NCBI GenBank assembly: GCA_037974665.1
Contig: CM075778.1
Coordinates: 12,885,001 to 12,949,000, forward strand
DNA from: Ehretia macrophylla
Taxonomy: Eukaryota; Streptophyta; Magnoliopsida; Boraginales; Ehretiaceae
Length of the DNA: 64,000 nucleotides
Reading direction: 5' to 3'
Shown here: positions 36,442 to 48,614 of the stretch, in pieces
Layout of the letters: the number at the start of each line of letters is the position of its first letter
Position numbering within the stretch: position 1 is the stretch's first letter
Notes under the pieces: model-generated
Databases searched by the model: none
What the model was told of the DNA's origin: nothing
What the model saw: only the letters and a program-made list of their open reading frames with translations
Translations under genes and position numbers: made by a program

Positions 36442-38356
36442 GATAAAAATGGTAAGTAAAATACTATGCTCAGTGAGGGAGGATAAAGCTGGGGAGGTTT
36501 TGAAAATATTTTCGTGCAATGCATATAAACTGGCTAAAAGATCAATAACAATACAAGATAGTCAATCAAGTCAATAAACTCTAAAGCATATTAAAATGAT
36601 AAGAACACTTTCAAGCATCAAAACATTAAATAACAATATGACCTAACTCTCCAAAGAACAAGGGCCCAAGCGAGAGTAGGTAACCATATATATAGAAAAA
36701 AGATACGATCTCGATCACGAGCACGAATAAGATTACGATCTCGATCACAATACGATAACAATAACAATAACATAGCTGGCATTCCTTTACACCAATGGGG
36801 GAACTCCGAATGTAACACCCCATTATCCTACGATCCAACTCTGGAAGGAACTAAGGCCCAAGCGAGAGAGGGAATAGGGTACGGAGGTCGAGCAACCACT
36901 GACAAGTCTGATGTCGCCCAAAGAGGCCCAACACAACCATCCCAAAATGGTTGCGCAACCACGATAACAATAATGATATATCATTTAACACTTAATATTC
37001 ACACAATTCGATAGCACACAATTGAGGAACAACAAAAGAGGTTGTCCTCGCAAGTAAACAATAGTAATCAATTATGACAATAAATAGGTACTAACTCAAT
37101 AAATAGCTCAACCAATCAATCAATATGTCTATTACAATCGAGCACACTACTTAGCATCCGATTCCTCTAGTTACTAGTCAATCTGCTTTTCAATCAAGAC
37201 TACTCTATAACACATTAGACACCCTTTAAACTCAATTAAACTCTAGCAAAACACCTAGCAATTAACATATTCTCATACAGTTACACTTATTCATATTCAT
37301 TCATGATAGCAACTTAATTAGCACTTACCAACTTAGTACATAACTTTAAGGTAGCGTAAGACTATTAGCCATTAATCTTTCAATTACTTCTAAGCCACTT
37401 CATAATCACACAACCTCACTAAACTTTAAGACAATTCAAACCAATTAATACAATCAAATAGCATGCAACAATCTAGCATTTAGCCCTTTTAGCATTTACT
37501 TTGACAATTACAATTCAAGTCTAGTTCACAACCACAATTAAACTTAGCTAATACTCAAAACAACTCAAGAAATCTCCATTAAACCATGACATAACACATA
37601 GTATAAACTAGGCAATACATAACATCTACATTAGAGTAATTCAAGCATGTTCGGGATCAAAGGGAGAAAACGGCCCATTAGGCCGAACACATACACACAC
37701 ACGGGGCTGCTCCTACACATACTCACATACAATTTATATCAAGCCATTGAGGTATTCTAGCTAGTTGAGACATTTATTTAGCCATGTAGGCACCTTTAGA
37801 ACTTCATTTAGACATTACAATAAACATATGAGCTTCAATCCTTAATTTATTGCAAAGTTATTATTTATTATCTTCTCCAATCATCCACATACAAGCTCTA
37901 AGTAAACAAGTGCAAACAAGCTAAAAGATTACTCTACAAGCTCATCAGCTAGCATTGTATGCATTATAAGCTCTAAACATTCACTAACTACATTTAACCA
38001 CTTCTAGCATAAACAATAAAATCAATTAACAATGCAAATAGGATGAACCCTTACCAAAGAGAAGAAGAAAATGCTATGAAATTGCAATGGATGGCCTTGG
38101 ATCATTCCTTTTAGCTTGAAACTGCTATCCAATGCTCAAAACCCTAAAATTTCTTTTTCCCCTTTTTTCTCTATGCTTGGCTGACCCTTTGCACTCTTTT
38201 TTTTTTGGGTCTTCAATATTGTAATATAAGGATGATATATGTGTGTGTGGGCTTTGGGCTTGGTTGGGCTTAGGAAAAAATAATCATAGTTGGCCCAATG
38301 CAAAGTCTAGTCCTCAAATAGCCCAAAAATAAAGTCTACCACTAGTTATTATTCAT
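36442..38356 (-). repeat. Solo LTR O, segment 2
   Basis: Continues O after E3 (GATAAAAATGGTAAG…). Contains the conserved CTATGCTCAGTGAGGGAGG box near 36463, and otherwise AT-rich LTR sequence without genes. TTCAT at 38352-38356 is the left TSD of E2. Confidence 0.88.
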
Positions 38357-40778
38357 TGTCACGCCCCAACTCGACCCCATCTATAATCAGTCAGGACGCA
38401 ACGGAATTTCGGCGGCATAACGACAGTAAACAGATTTCCGAGGTTCTAAACCAACCTCATAAAATATCATACATCCAGTAATTCCTCAATACAAACAACA
38501 ACATACAACACAACCATATTATACAATAAAACATCCTCGTTATACGCCTCCGTTCCAACATGACATACAATACCTCAACTTTATCATACATTTCAAAAGT
38601 AAGTTGAGACACAACTACAACTTAACCATAGACAAAAGAAAGCCACTAAATTAACATCGTTTGGATCATCATCTTTCAACATCTATTACAATAAGAACCA
38701 TAAAGCATATAAAAGTCTATTAAGCTAATATACATTACATTAAACAACATACAATCACGGATAAGACTCGGGAACATATGACTCGTCCACGTAAGGCACA
38801 TTTTCCTCCTCAGGAGGCACGTACCCGTAATCCGGCTCTGCAACACCTGTAAGCATGCAATAATAGAGAGTGAGCTTATATACATAAGCTCAGTGAGGAT
38901 CCGATAGATCTCGACAGTATTCACTACGCTCCTTGGATTTAGTCCTTTGAGCAAGTAAACACACAACAACATAAATAACATTATCATCACATAACTATAT
39001 AACCATTCATTAAAGGATATTCTATTTGGTGTAGCTCCAAACGCCATCACGATCTCAACAGTTCTTCTTATAACTCCCCATTACTCACGCACCCGAGGTA
39101 CCTCACTAGCCCCTCCCTCCATGACACCTCCGTCATGCGAGCTGGGGGTAGCCTATGGCAGTCATGCCGTTATCAACCCGACAGCCCGACGCTGCCCGAG
39201 AGGTGGCACACACATACCAAGACTCCATAATCATCAATCATCAATCAATCATCAATCAATCAATTGGGAGATCAGCAACAAAAGTGCCCGATTCCCGAAC
39301 TCAATAATAATCAATCAATAACATCAATATAACATCATTATTAAATTAAACAACAAACAACGTAGTTAGATGACAAAGTAGGCCATCTAACCGGACATGC
39401 ATAATATACATAATTAAACTCTAAATTACTCATCAACAACTCACCATTCATCACTCGAACACTACCCAACCATCTAAAGGCATCGTTCAAGAAATTAAAG
39501 AATGACAACCTAAACTTCTAAAATTCATAACTTACAATCTACTAATCCAAACATTGCCAAATTAGTTCCTATCACTCACCCATTCAACCTACTACATTAG
39601 CCCTCTCGGAAATCCACCATAACACCTCCAAATCATGCCCGATAACCCTAAAACCCTAAGATGTCATGGCTGGATTTTTCGGATTTTCACACAAACAATG
39701 TAATCGAAAATTCGGCATTACAACAGCGCTAACACGTAATTATCAAGTATTTAGAAATCGACGGCAATCGATTTCGATCAACACAACTCATTTAATTCAA
39801 CTTTGAACATTTTAATCAAAATTAAATACCCAGAAAATAAAAATTATGCTACATCCGACAAAAATTCGTAGTATTAGTATATAACGATCCCTAGCATGCA
39901 AGGAGCAATAATCTATCATCAGATTTCAATTCTAACGGTTCAATCTTCATTTATACGCAAAAATATAAAAATGACATTTTGAGATCTAGAATTTTTCTCT
40001 CACCTTAGATGCGATACAAGCCTAGGAATGCGTGCTATGCGTGCCCAACAAGCAGAATCCAAGTCGGTGCGAAGTTCTACGGACAAAAACTAGGTTTTTC
40101 TTTGAAAAATTGATTGAAAAGCTTGAGTTTTTCTCTTTCTTTTTCTCCCTCTTTTCTCTCGGCCTTGTGTGTGTTTGTGGTGGTGTTTTTGTGTTGTGTG
40201 AGTGTGTGTTGATGACTAGAGGTATTTAAAAGTTTGGTCAATTAAAAAAATGCAAAGTCAAAGTTAGTTTAATTAGTATTTTTGTGTTTTTAATGACTTT
40301 AATTGCATTTTATTGCTCACCAAGTTAAAAATAATTATGCAACCCCCAAGATATCTCAAGTGGATTATTTTTAGGTGACAAGAAGTTTTACAATCCAACA
40401 ATTTCACCCGAGTCGGCTTAAAACTCGATTTTCGCAAAAGTCGGTGTAAAAACCCTAATAAATTCTTAAGCCGATTTTAAAACCGTTTTCATCAAACACA
40501 GGTCTATTGAAGTCCGTGGACTAGGTCTAGAAGGGTTAAAAAGACCAGTTTCAAAATTTTAGCGGACGTGTTTCGAAAACACTATTCACTAAAAATCGAC
40601 GATAAAATTTCTGACTCCGTTTTTGATGAAAATTTCATGAATGCACATTTAGCACGTATTAGGAGTATTGACATCAAAATTATAACTTTCTAGGTCCTAT
40701 AGCACATAAACAGATCATATGCACGCAAAATGAGGTATAGCACGTAAAACGAGATAAGCAGGAAAGTGGGGTTTCACA
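38357..40778 (-). repeat. E2 3' LTR (2422 bp)
   Basis: TGTCACGCCCC…GGTTTCACA. Longer than its partner by 22 bp because of two short repeat-associated gaps near 39241 (ATCAATC repeats) and 39325. Carries the hairpin near 38872-38900 and the short frame 38755-38847. Confidence 0.95.
38755..38847 (-). other. Short acidic open frame within E2 3' LTR
   Basis: Follows CTTACA on the minus strand; 30 codons from GGT to TGA, ending S-Y-V-P-E-S-Y-P. Against E1 the shared part differs by synonymous changes (GAG/GAA, GAT/GAC, CCT/CCC, CCA/CCG), one F/Y change and one in-frame 9-bp gap. Confidence 0.35.
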
Positions 40779-43700
40779 TTCTCCCCTCCTTATAGAAATT
40801 TCGTCCTTGAAATTCTTACTTGATGTACGGAATAGATCTGGGTATTGCTGCTGCATCTGATCTCGTCTCTCCCACGTAGCTTCCTCAATGCCGTGATGCT
40901 TCCACAACATCTTAACCATCGGAATCCTCTTCGACCTCAACTCTCGGTCCATCTGATCTAGAATACGAATCGGATGCTCGTCATAAGTCAAATTCTCTCG
41001 AAGCTGTAACGGCTCTGGCTCAAGAATATGAGAAGGATCCGGATTATATTTCCGCAAATTAGACACGTGAAATAAATCGTGGACATTAGAGAAGTTCTTC
41101 GGTAAAGCCAACCGATATGCCAACTTACCAACCCTGCCAGTAATCTCAAACGGCCCAACAAATCTCGGACTCAGCTTTCCACCTTTACCATAACGAGCAA
41201 ACCCCTTTCGAGGAGACAATCTCAAGAAAACCCGATCTCCAACTGCAAACTCTAAGTCTCGACGACGCTTATCAGCATAACTCTTGAATATACTCTGTGC
41301 CGCAAGCATTCTCTGCCTAATCAACTGAACATTCTCAATCTTCTCAAGAAATTCTGGCATGATAGTCGGATTAACAGTCTTCATCTCTCCTACCTCGTCC
41401 CAATACAAAGGTGAACGGCACTTACGACCGTAAAGAGCTGCGAAAGGCGCCATCCCAATAGTAGCTTGATAACTATTGTTATAGGCAAACTCGGCAAGTG
41501 GTAGATGTTTCTCCCAATTCTTCCCAAAGTCCAGAACACAAGCCCTAAGCATATCTTCCAGAATCTGAATAGTCCGCTCAGACTGACCGTCGGTCTGTGG
41601 ATGATACGCTGTACTGAAGTTCAACTGAGTACCTAAGGTCTCCTGAAGTTTCTCCCACAAACGAGAAGTAAATCGAGGATCTCGATCAGAGACAATACTA
41701 GATGGAATACCGTGAAGTCTAACAATCTGATCCAGATAGAGGTCCGTCAACTTTGTAACCTCATCTCCCAACCTCATGGCAATAAAATGAGCTGTCTTCG
41801 TCAAACGATCCACGACAACCCAAACTGCATCATTACCCCTCGGTGATCTAGGCAAACCAGTGACGAAGTCCATCGTAATATGCTCCCATTTCCACTCCGG
41901 TATAGCCAACGGCTGAAGCAAACCTGCTGGTCGTTGATGCTCGGCTTTCACTCTCTGACAAGTCAAACATCTAGATACAAACTGAGCAACCTCTCTCTTC
42001 ATGTTGTTCCACCAGTAATGTTGCTTCAGATCCCGATACATCTTGGTTCCACCGGGATGAATAGTATATTTAGAATTATGAGCTTCCTCCAGAATACCTC
42101 GCCTCAAGCCCGGTTCATCGGGAACATAAACCCTGTTCCGAAATTGAAGAATACCGTCCTCATGCAGTTTGAAGTCAGACTGATCATCCGTGATCTGATC
42201 CTTGATCTTCTGAAGTTTAACATCAAGTTGCTGAGCTTCCCTGATCTGAGACAATAATAAAGGCTGAATACGGAGATGTGAACACATCACCCCAACCTGA
42301 GTGAACTCTGGTCTCCAATAACTAAACTCCTCAAGAACCTCCCACTTCTTGACAGCCAAACAAGAAATATTAGCCTTCCGGCTGAGAGCATCTGCCACAA
42401 CATTTGCCTTTCCAGGCAGATAATTGATAGAACAATTATAATCTCCAAGAAGCTCCATCCATCTCCTCTGGCGCATATTCAACTCCTTCTGTGAGAATAA
42501 GTACTTAAGACTCTTATGATCAGTGAAAATTTCAAACTTACTTCCCCACAGATAATGACGCCACTTCTTGAGTGCAAAGACAACTGCTGCCAACTCAAGA
42601 TCATGAGTCGGATAATTTTCTTCATAAGGCTTCAACTTTCGAGAAGCATAGGCAATAACTCGGCCATCCTGCATAAGAACACATCCCAAGCCCTCCTTGG
42701 ATGCATCACTGTAAATGACCATATTATCGGTCCCCTCTGGTAGAGCAAGTACTGGAGCGGTAGTTAACCTCTTTTTCAACTCCTGAAATCCACTCTCACA
42801 CTTCTCGTCCCAATTAAAGATAGTCCGTTTCTGAGTCAACTTAGATAGTGGCCCCGCAATCTTTGAGAAGTCCTTGACAAACCTACGGTAATAACCCGCC
42901 AAGCCAAGAAAACTACGGACATCAGTAACATTCTCCGGCCGCTTCCAAGACATCACCGATTCAATCTTAGTGGGATCTACGGAAATACCGCTCTGTGTAA
43001 TAACATGGCCAAGAAAAGAAATCCGTTGCAGCCAAAATTCACATTTGCTGAACTTGGCAAACAACTGATGCTCCTGCAACTTCTCCAATACAAGCCGTAG
43101 ATGTTGCTCGTGCTCCGATTCAGATTTAGAATAGACCAAGATATCATCAATAAAAATCACCACGAACTGGTCCAAGTACGGCTGAAAGACTCGATGCATA
43201 AGATCTATGAATGCTGCCGGTGCATTGGTCAAACCAAAGGGCATAACAACAAACTCATAATGCCCGTACCGAGTCCTGAAGGCAGACTTCGGAACATCCT
43301 CCGTGCGAATCCGAAGCTGATAATACCCCTGCCTCAAATCAAATTTAGAATAGACTTTGGCTCCCTGAAGTTGATCAAACAACTCATCAATCAAAGGCAA
43401 AGGATATTTATTCTTGATGGTCACCTGATTCAAACCACGGTAATCAATACACAATCTCAAAGTACCATCCTTCTTCTTCACAAATAAGACTGGAGCTCCC
43501 CAAGGTGAAGAACTCTGCTGAATGAATCCTTTCTTCAATAACTCCTGTAACTGAGTCTTCAACTCCTTCAACTTAGCTGGTGCCATCCGGTACGCCGATT
43601 TAGAAATAGGTTGAGTACCGGGAACGAGATTAATCACAAACTCTATATCCCTCTCTGGCGGCAATCCTGGCAACTCCTCGGGAAATACATTAGGATATTC

Positions 43701-45503
43701 CCGGATAATAAGGACTTCCTCTAGCTGTAGCTTATCAGATGGCTTGTTGATCAAATAAGCTAGATAACCCGAACACCCCTTACTCACCAACTTAACGGCT
43801 TTAGTTGCTGAGATAACAAAACTCGTCTTAGCACCCCGGTTACCCGCTACCTCTACTACTGGTTGATCTGACAAACGAAACTGTACTACCTTAGTTCTAC
43901 AGTTCAACTGGGCATCATACTTAGAAAGCCAATCCATACCCAGAATAACATCATACCCCCGGATAGGAAATAAAATAAGGTCCGAAGGAAAATTATGCCC
44001 CTTAACATGTATTATACAATCGTTACATACTAAGCCAGTAATATACTTATCAGTCAAAGATGTACTAATCTCAACCACATAAGGCAATCTTTCAGGTTGC
44101 AATTTAACACGTTGCACACAAGCAGGAGTAATGAAAGAATGCGTAGCACCAGAATCAATCAACACTTTAACAAGTTGATCAAGTATAAGGAAGTTACCTT
44201 CCACAACTGCAGTCTCCTCAGGCATCTCCTCCATATCAACTGCGTAAGCCCGAGCCTGAACCCGCTGCTGCTGTGGTACACTGCTTGTAGGCCTTCCCTG
44301 GTAACCCTGAGTCGCTGCCCGACCTTCAGTCCTCGCATATCTAGGGCAATCCTTCGCCCTATGCTCGATGCTACCACAACCCAAACATGTCCCTGCCTTT
44401 ACCCTGCAGTCGGACTCCACATGCCCTGGGCGCTTGCAGTAATTACACTGCGATGATGTGGCACTAACACTGCCCCTAGAAGAACCAGAAGCTGATGAAG
44501 CAGCTGATACAGCCTGCTGCTGAGGTCTCACCACACTAGGCCTGTACTGACCTTGAGACTGCGCTGGCCTATACTGAGTCTGAACCTGATATGGCCTCTG
44601 CTGAAACTGAGGCCGATAGTAACTCTGCTGACTCTGTGGCCTATAAGAACCCTGCTGGGCTGGTGGCCTGTAGACAACCTGCTGTACTGGAGGCCTATAT
44701 ATAACCTGCTGGCCCTGTGGCTGATACGGCCTCTTACTAGGCTGACTGGAGACAATCTGATCCCCTTTCCTCTTCTCTAACCTAGAAGCTGCATCAAAAG
44801 CCTCAGTGAAGATATCATAGCGATTCAGAGCCATTGCATCCTGAATCTCGGGCCTCAATCCCAACATAAATCTACGGGTCTTCCTCTCCTCCACAGCTAC
44901 AAACTCCGGTGCATACCGGGACAACCTAGTGAATGTAGCCTCATACTGAGCCACAGTAGAATCCCCCTGCACCAAGGACAAGAACTCAGCCTCTCTCCTC
45001 TCCCGTGCAACCCTCGGGACATACTTATCCCTAAAAGCAGTCAGAAAGGTATCCCAAACATACGGAACACCCCGGGTCTCCCAACTGGCTCTCACAGTGC
45101 GCCACCATTCCTCTGCCTCATCATCAAGCAAATAGACAGCACAAGTCACCTTCCTCTCATCAGTGTACCCGAGAGAATCAAAAATTTTCTCTAACTTACT
45201 AATCCACGACTCGGCCTTCCTATCATCAGGCTCTCCCTGAAATCTAGGAGGATAGTACCCCAGAAACTCCTTCATAGTACCTCGACCGTGATTACCTCCC
45301 TGTACATTCTGTATCTGAGCCTGCAACGCCTGAGTCTGAACAGCCTGACCTGCTAACAACTGGGCCTGCCCAGCCATCAAATCTGCAATCCGATCCATTG
45401 CTGACTCTAACCTGCCATCACCCCTATCACTGCCCTGTGCCACATTACCAGGAACCTCATCTACAATCTCGGGCCTACCACGAGTCCTCGGTCTACCGGC
45501 CAT
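40680..45503 (-). CDS. gag-pol: E2 Gag-Pol polyprotein, intact, 1607 aa
   Basis: Uninterrupted frame of the same length and residue numbering as E1. M-A-G-R-P at 45503 is taken as the start; the frame is open for 18 further codons upstream without a family counterpart. Domains: Gag about 75-240; CCHC knuckles from residue 353; protease [10 protein letters not shown] with D450; RT FIDD 784-787; RNase H YSDAS; integrase zinc finger and D-D-E core; chromodomain-like tail. Catalytic residues are all present. Compared with E1 I count about 49 differences in the first ~245 residues but only about 48 in the remaining ~1360. Like E1 it reads through the PPT and stops inside the 3' LTR (last 99 bp). 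Likely functional, though expression cannot be judged. Confidence 0.97.
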   Translation of the reverse strand: MAGRPRTRGRPEIVDEVPGNVAQGSDRGDGRLESAMDRIADLMAGQAQLLAGQAVQTQALQAQIQNVQGGNHGRGTMKEFLGYYPPRFQGEPDDRKAESWISKLEKIFDSLGYTDERKVTCAVYLLDDEAEEWWRTVRASWETRGVPYVWDTFLTAFRDKYVPRVARERREAEFLSLVQGDSTVAQYEATFTRLSRYAPEFVAVEERKTRRFMLGLRPEIQDAMALNRYDIFTEAFDAASRLEKRKGDQIVSSQPSKRPYQPQGQQVIYRPPVQQVVYRPPAQQGSYRPQSQQSYYRPQFQQRPYQVQTQYRPAQSQGQYRPSVVRPQQQAVSAASSASGSSRGSVSATSSQCNYCKRPGHVESDCRVKAGTCLGCGSIEHRAKDCPRYARTEGRAATQGYQGRPTSSVPQQQRVQARAYAVDMEEMPEETAVVEGNFLILDQLVKVLIDSGATHSFITPACVQRVKLQPERLPYVVEISTSLTDKYITGLVCNDCIIHVKGHNFPSDLILFPIRGYDVILGMDWLSKYDAQLNCRTKVVQFRLSDQPVVEVAGNRGAKTSFVISATKAVKLVSKGCSGYLAYLINKPSDKLQLEEVLIIREYPNVFPEELPGLPPERDIEFVINLVPGTQPISKSAYRMAPAKLKELKTQLQELLKKGFIQQSSSPWGAPVLFVKKKDGTLRLCIDYRGLNQVTIKNKYPLPLIDELFDQLQGAKVYSKFDLRQGYYQLRIRTEDVPKSAFRTRYGHYEFVVMPFGLTNAPAAFIDLMHRVFQPYLDQFVVIFIDDILVYSKSESEHEQHLRLVLEKLQEHQLFAKFSKCEFWLQRISFLGHVITQSGISVDPTKIESVMSWKRPENVTDVRSFLGLAGYYRRFVKDFSKIAGPLSKLTQKRTIFNWDEKCESGFQELKKRLTTAPVLALPEGTDNMVIYSDASKEGLGCVLMQDGRVIAYASRKLKPYEENYPTHDLELAAVVFALKKWRHYLWGSKFEIFTDHKSLKYLFSQKELNMRQRRWMELLGDYNCSINYLPGKANVVADALSRKANISCLAVKKWEVLEEFSYWRPEFTQVGVMCSHLRIQPLLLSQIREAQQLDVKLQKIKDQITDDQSDFKLHEDGILQFRNRVYVPDEPGLRRGILEEAHNSKYTIHPGGTKMYRDLKQHYWWNNMKREVAQFVSRCLTCQRVKAEHQRPAGLLQPLAIPEWKWEHITMDFVTGLPRSPRGNDAVWVVVDRLTKTAHFIAMRLGDEVTKLTDLYLDQIVRLHGIPSSIVSDRDPRFTSRLWEKLQETLGTQLNFSTAYHPQTDGQSERTIQILEDMLRACVLDFGKNWEKHLPLAEFAYNNSYQATIGMAPFAALYGRKCRSPLYWDEVGEMKTVNPTIMPEFLEKIENVQLIRQRMLAAQSIFKSYADKRRRDLEFAVGDRVFLRLSPRKGFARYGKGGKLSPRFVGPFEITGRVGKLAYRLALPKNFSNVHDLFHVSNLRKYNPDPSHILEPEPLQLRENLTYDEHPIRILDQMDRELRSKRIPMVKMLWKHHGIEEATWERRDQMQQQYPDLFRTSSKNFKDEISIRRGECETPLSCLSRFTCYTSFCVHMICLCAIGPRKL
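40779..40789 (-). other. E2 polypurine tract
   Basis: Reads AAGGAGGGGAGAA up to the LTR start on the element strand; one G-to-A difference from the E1 tract. Confidence 0.9.
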
Positions 45504-45779
45504 CGTACTAATCAAAGAGTTAGCACAGGTTATAGTACATAAACAGATTATATACAACTTTTAACACATAAACAACAAACTCATATAAAATACATAAATC
45601 ACATAAGTTTCAATCACATAAGCAAATTGATCACATAATCACATAAGCACTTAAATCACATAATCACTTAATCATTTAATCATACCAATACATATTTCAC
45701 TTTTCTTTCTTTTCATACATATTTCATGCTAAGACCATTACCCACATTCCGAGAATACCCCGGCTGACAACTAACATGC

Positions 45780-45791
45780 GCTCTGATACCA
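45780..45791 (-). other. E2 primer binding site
   Basis: Complement reads TGGTATCAGAGC, 7 nt from the 5' LTR end at 45799, as in E1. Confidence 0.94.
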
Positions 45792-45798
45792 CTTAAAC

Positions 45799-48198
45799 TG
45801 TCACGCCCCAACTGGACCCCACCTATAATCAGTCAGGACGCAACGGAATTTCGGCGGCATAACGACAGTAAACAGATTTCCGAGGTTCTAAACCAACCTC
45901 ATAAAACATCATACATCCAGTAATTCCTCAATACAAACAACAACATACAACACAACCATATTATACAATAAAACATCCTCGTTATACGCCTCCGTTCCAA
46001 CATGACATACAATACCTCAACTTTATCATACATTTCAAAAGTAAGTTGAGACACAACTACAACTTAACCATAGACAAAAGAAAGCCACTAAATTAACATC
46101 GTTTGGATCATCATCTTTCAACATCTATTACAATAAGAACCATAAAGCATATAAAAGTCTATTAAGCTAATATACATTACATTAAACAACATTCAATCAT
46201 GGATAAGACTTGGGAACATATGACTCGTCTACGTAAGGCACATTTTCCTCCTCAGGAGGCACGTACCCGTAATCCGGCTCTGCAACACCTGTAAGCATGC
46301 AATAATAGAGAGTGAGCTTATATACATAAGCTCAGTGAGGATCCGATAGATCTCGACAGTATTCACTACGCTCCTTGGATTTAGTCCTTTGAGCAAGTAA
46401 ACACACAACAACATAAATAACATTATCATCACATAACTATATAACCATTCATTAAAGGATACTCTATTTGGTGTAGCTCCAAACGCCATCACGATCTCAA
46501 CCGTTCTTCTTATAACTCCCCATTACTCACGTACCCGAGGTACCTCACTAGCCCCTCCCTCCATGACACCTCCGTCATGCGAGCTGGGGGTAGCCTATGG
46601 CAGTCATGCCGTTATCAACCCGATAGCCCGACGCTGCCCGAGAGGTGGCACACACATAACAAGACTCCATAATCATCAATCATCAATCAATCAATTGGGA
46701 GATCAGCAACAAAAGTGCCCGATTCCCGAACTCAATAATAATCAATCAATAACATCAATATTAAATTAAACAACAAACAACGTAGTTAGATGACAAAGTA
46801 GGCCATCTAACCGGACATGCATAATATACATAATTAAACTCTAAATTACTCATCAACAACTCACCATTCATCACTCGAACACTACCCAACCATCTAAAGG
46901 CATCGTTCAAGAAATTAAAGAATGACAACCTAAACTTCTAAATTTCATAACTTACAATCTACTAATCCAAACATTGCCAAATTAGTTTCTATCACTCACC
47001 CATTCAACCTACTACATTAGCCCTCTCGGAAATCCACCATAACACCTCCAAATCATGCCCGATAACCCTAAAACTCTAAGATGTCATGGCTGGATTTTCC
47101 GGATTTTCACACAAACAATGTAATCGAAAATTCGGCATTACAACAGCGCTAACACGTAATTATCAAGTATTTAGAAATCGACGGCAATCGATTTCGATCA
47201 ACACAACTCATTTAATTCAACTTTGAACATTTTAATCAAAATTAAATACCCGGAAAATAAAAATTATGCTACATCCGACAGAAATTCGTAGTATTAGTAT
47301 ATAACGATCCCTAGCATGCAAGGAGCAATAATCTATCATCAGATTTCAATTCTAACGGTTCAATCTTCATTTATACGCAAAAACATAAAAATGACATTTT
47401 GAGATCTAGAATTTTTCTCTCACCTTAGATGCGATACAAGCCTAGGAATGCGTGCTATGCGTGCCCAACAAGCAGAATCCAAGTCGGTGCGAAGTTCTAC
47501 GGACAAAAACTAGGTTTTTCTTTGAAAAATTGATTGAAAAGCTTGAGTTTTTCTCTTTCTTTTTCTCCCTCTTTTCTCTCGGCCTTGTGTGTGTTTGTGG
47601 TGGTGTTTTTGTGTTGTGTGAGTGTGTGTTGATGACTAGAGGTATTTAAAAGCTTGGTCAATTAAAAAAATGCAAAGTCAAAGTTAGTTTAATTAGTATT
47701 TTTGTGTTTTTAATGACTTTAATTGCATTTTATTGCTCACCAAGTTAAAAATAATTATGCAACCCCCAAGATATCTCAAGTGGATTATTTTTAGGTGACA
47801 AGAAGTTTTACAATCCAACAATTTCACCCGAATCGGCTTAAAACTCGATTTTCGCAAAAGTCGGTGTAAAAACCCTAATAAATTCTTAAGCCGATTTTAA
47901 AACCGTTTTCATCAAACACAGGTCTATTGAAGTCCATGGACTAGGTCTAGAAGGGTTAAAAAGACCAGTTTCAAAATTTTAGCGGACGTGTTTCGAAAAC
48001 ACTATTCACTGAAAATCGACGATAAAATTTCTGACTCCGTTTTTGATGAAAATTTCATGAATGCACATTTAGTACGTATTAGGAGTATTGACATCAAAAT
48101 TATAACTTTCTAGGTCCTATAGCACATAAACAGATCATATGCACGCAAAACGAGGTATAGCACGTAAAACGAGATAAGCAGGAAAGTGGGGTTTCACA
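45799..48198 (-). repeat. E2 5' LTR (2400 bp)
   Basis: TGTCACGCCCC…GGTTTCACA, followed by TSD TTCAT. Contains the short frame 46197-46289. Confidence 0.95.
46197..46289 (-). other. Short acidic open frame within E2 5' LTR
   Basis: Counterpart of 38755-38847, still open to TGA. Near its end it shows two synonymous changes (GTG/GTA, CCG/CCA) and one E/K change relative to the other LTR. Confidence 0.35.
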
Positions 48199-48203
48199 TT
48201 CAT

Positions 48204-48614
48204 TGCGTTACACTATTTACTCAGGACCTTCCCGAAATGCAATAAATGAAATTTCTTTGATGAACGTGCATTAGGAATAGTTTAAATAAGATGAATATGT
48301 ATGCAAAATAATTTAATAAAATAGTTTGAAAGTAACTCTGGGCTCGGAGCTACTTATTCATATAGTTGAAAATAATGAAAACTAACAATTAAATACAAGA
48401 GAATAATTTGAAATAAATATAATACTAAGATAATTAACTCATATAAATTAATTAGATACAGTTCGCATGTTTTTCAAGAAATATGAAAATCATACTAAGA
48501 AAGATATGTGAATAGTTAAAAATAATCACATAATTATGCACTACCACCTAAAGTAAACACATAAGTATATGCAAATAGGTGTTATTCACTACATGCTAGG
48601 TCCGGGGTGTCACA
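48204..48614 (-). repeat. Solo LTR O, segment 3 (LTR 5' end)
   Basis: The terminal part of O: TGTGACACCCCGGACC on the element strand, a typical start for this kind of Ty3 LTR. Ends at 48614, followed by TSD AATTA. Confidence 0.88.

Larger units (their letters stand above)
38357..48198 (-). mobile_element. E2: complete Tekay/Del-like Ty3 chromovirus
   Basis: A 9842-bp relative of E1 in minus orientation: 3' LTR 38357-40778, PPT, gag-pol 40680-45503, PBS 45780-45791, 5' LTR 45799-48198, TSD TTCAT (38352-38356 and 48199-48203). I count roughly 26 substitutions plus two small gaps (22 bp in total) between LTRs, about 1.1%; at 1.3e-8 per site per year, roughly 0.4 million years. Its gag-pol is intact. 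It sits in the solo LTR O. Compared with E1, pol is nearly the same but the first ~245 residues of Gag are much more diverged, which suggests a mosaic origin. Confidence 0.96.
11169..48614 (-). mobile_element. O: solo LTR (about 2.8 kb) split by nested E3 and E2
   Basis: Starts TGTAACGTCTCG at 11169 and ends GGGGTGTCACA at 48614, flanked by the 5-bp repeat AATTA (11164-11168 and 48615-48619) in the H RNase H frame. Three segments belong to it: 11169-11660, 36442-38356 and 48204-48614, together 2818 bp. No PBS, PPT or coding sequence lies in them, so this is a lone LTR left by LTR-LTR recombination. The rest of the interval is E3 and E2. Orientation is minus, judged from the TGTGACACCCC terminus. 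Confidence 0.9.

Noticed and set aside
36618-36838. Isoleucine/tyrosine-rich minus frames suggesting a small membrane protein
   Set aside because: Simple sequence (GATCTCGATCAC-type repeats) inside solo LTR O; low complexity explains the hydrophobic translation.
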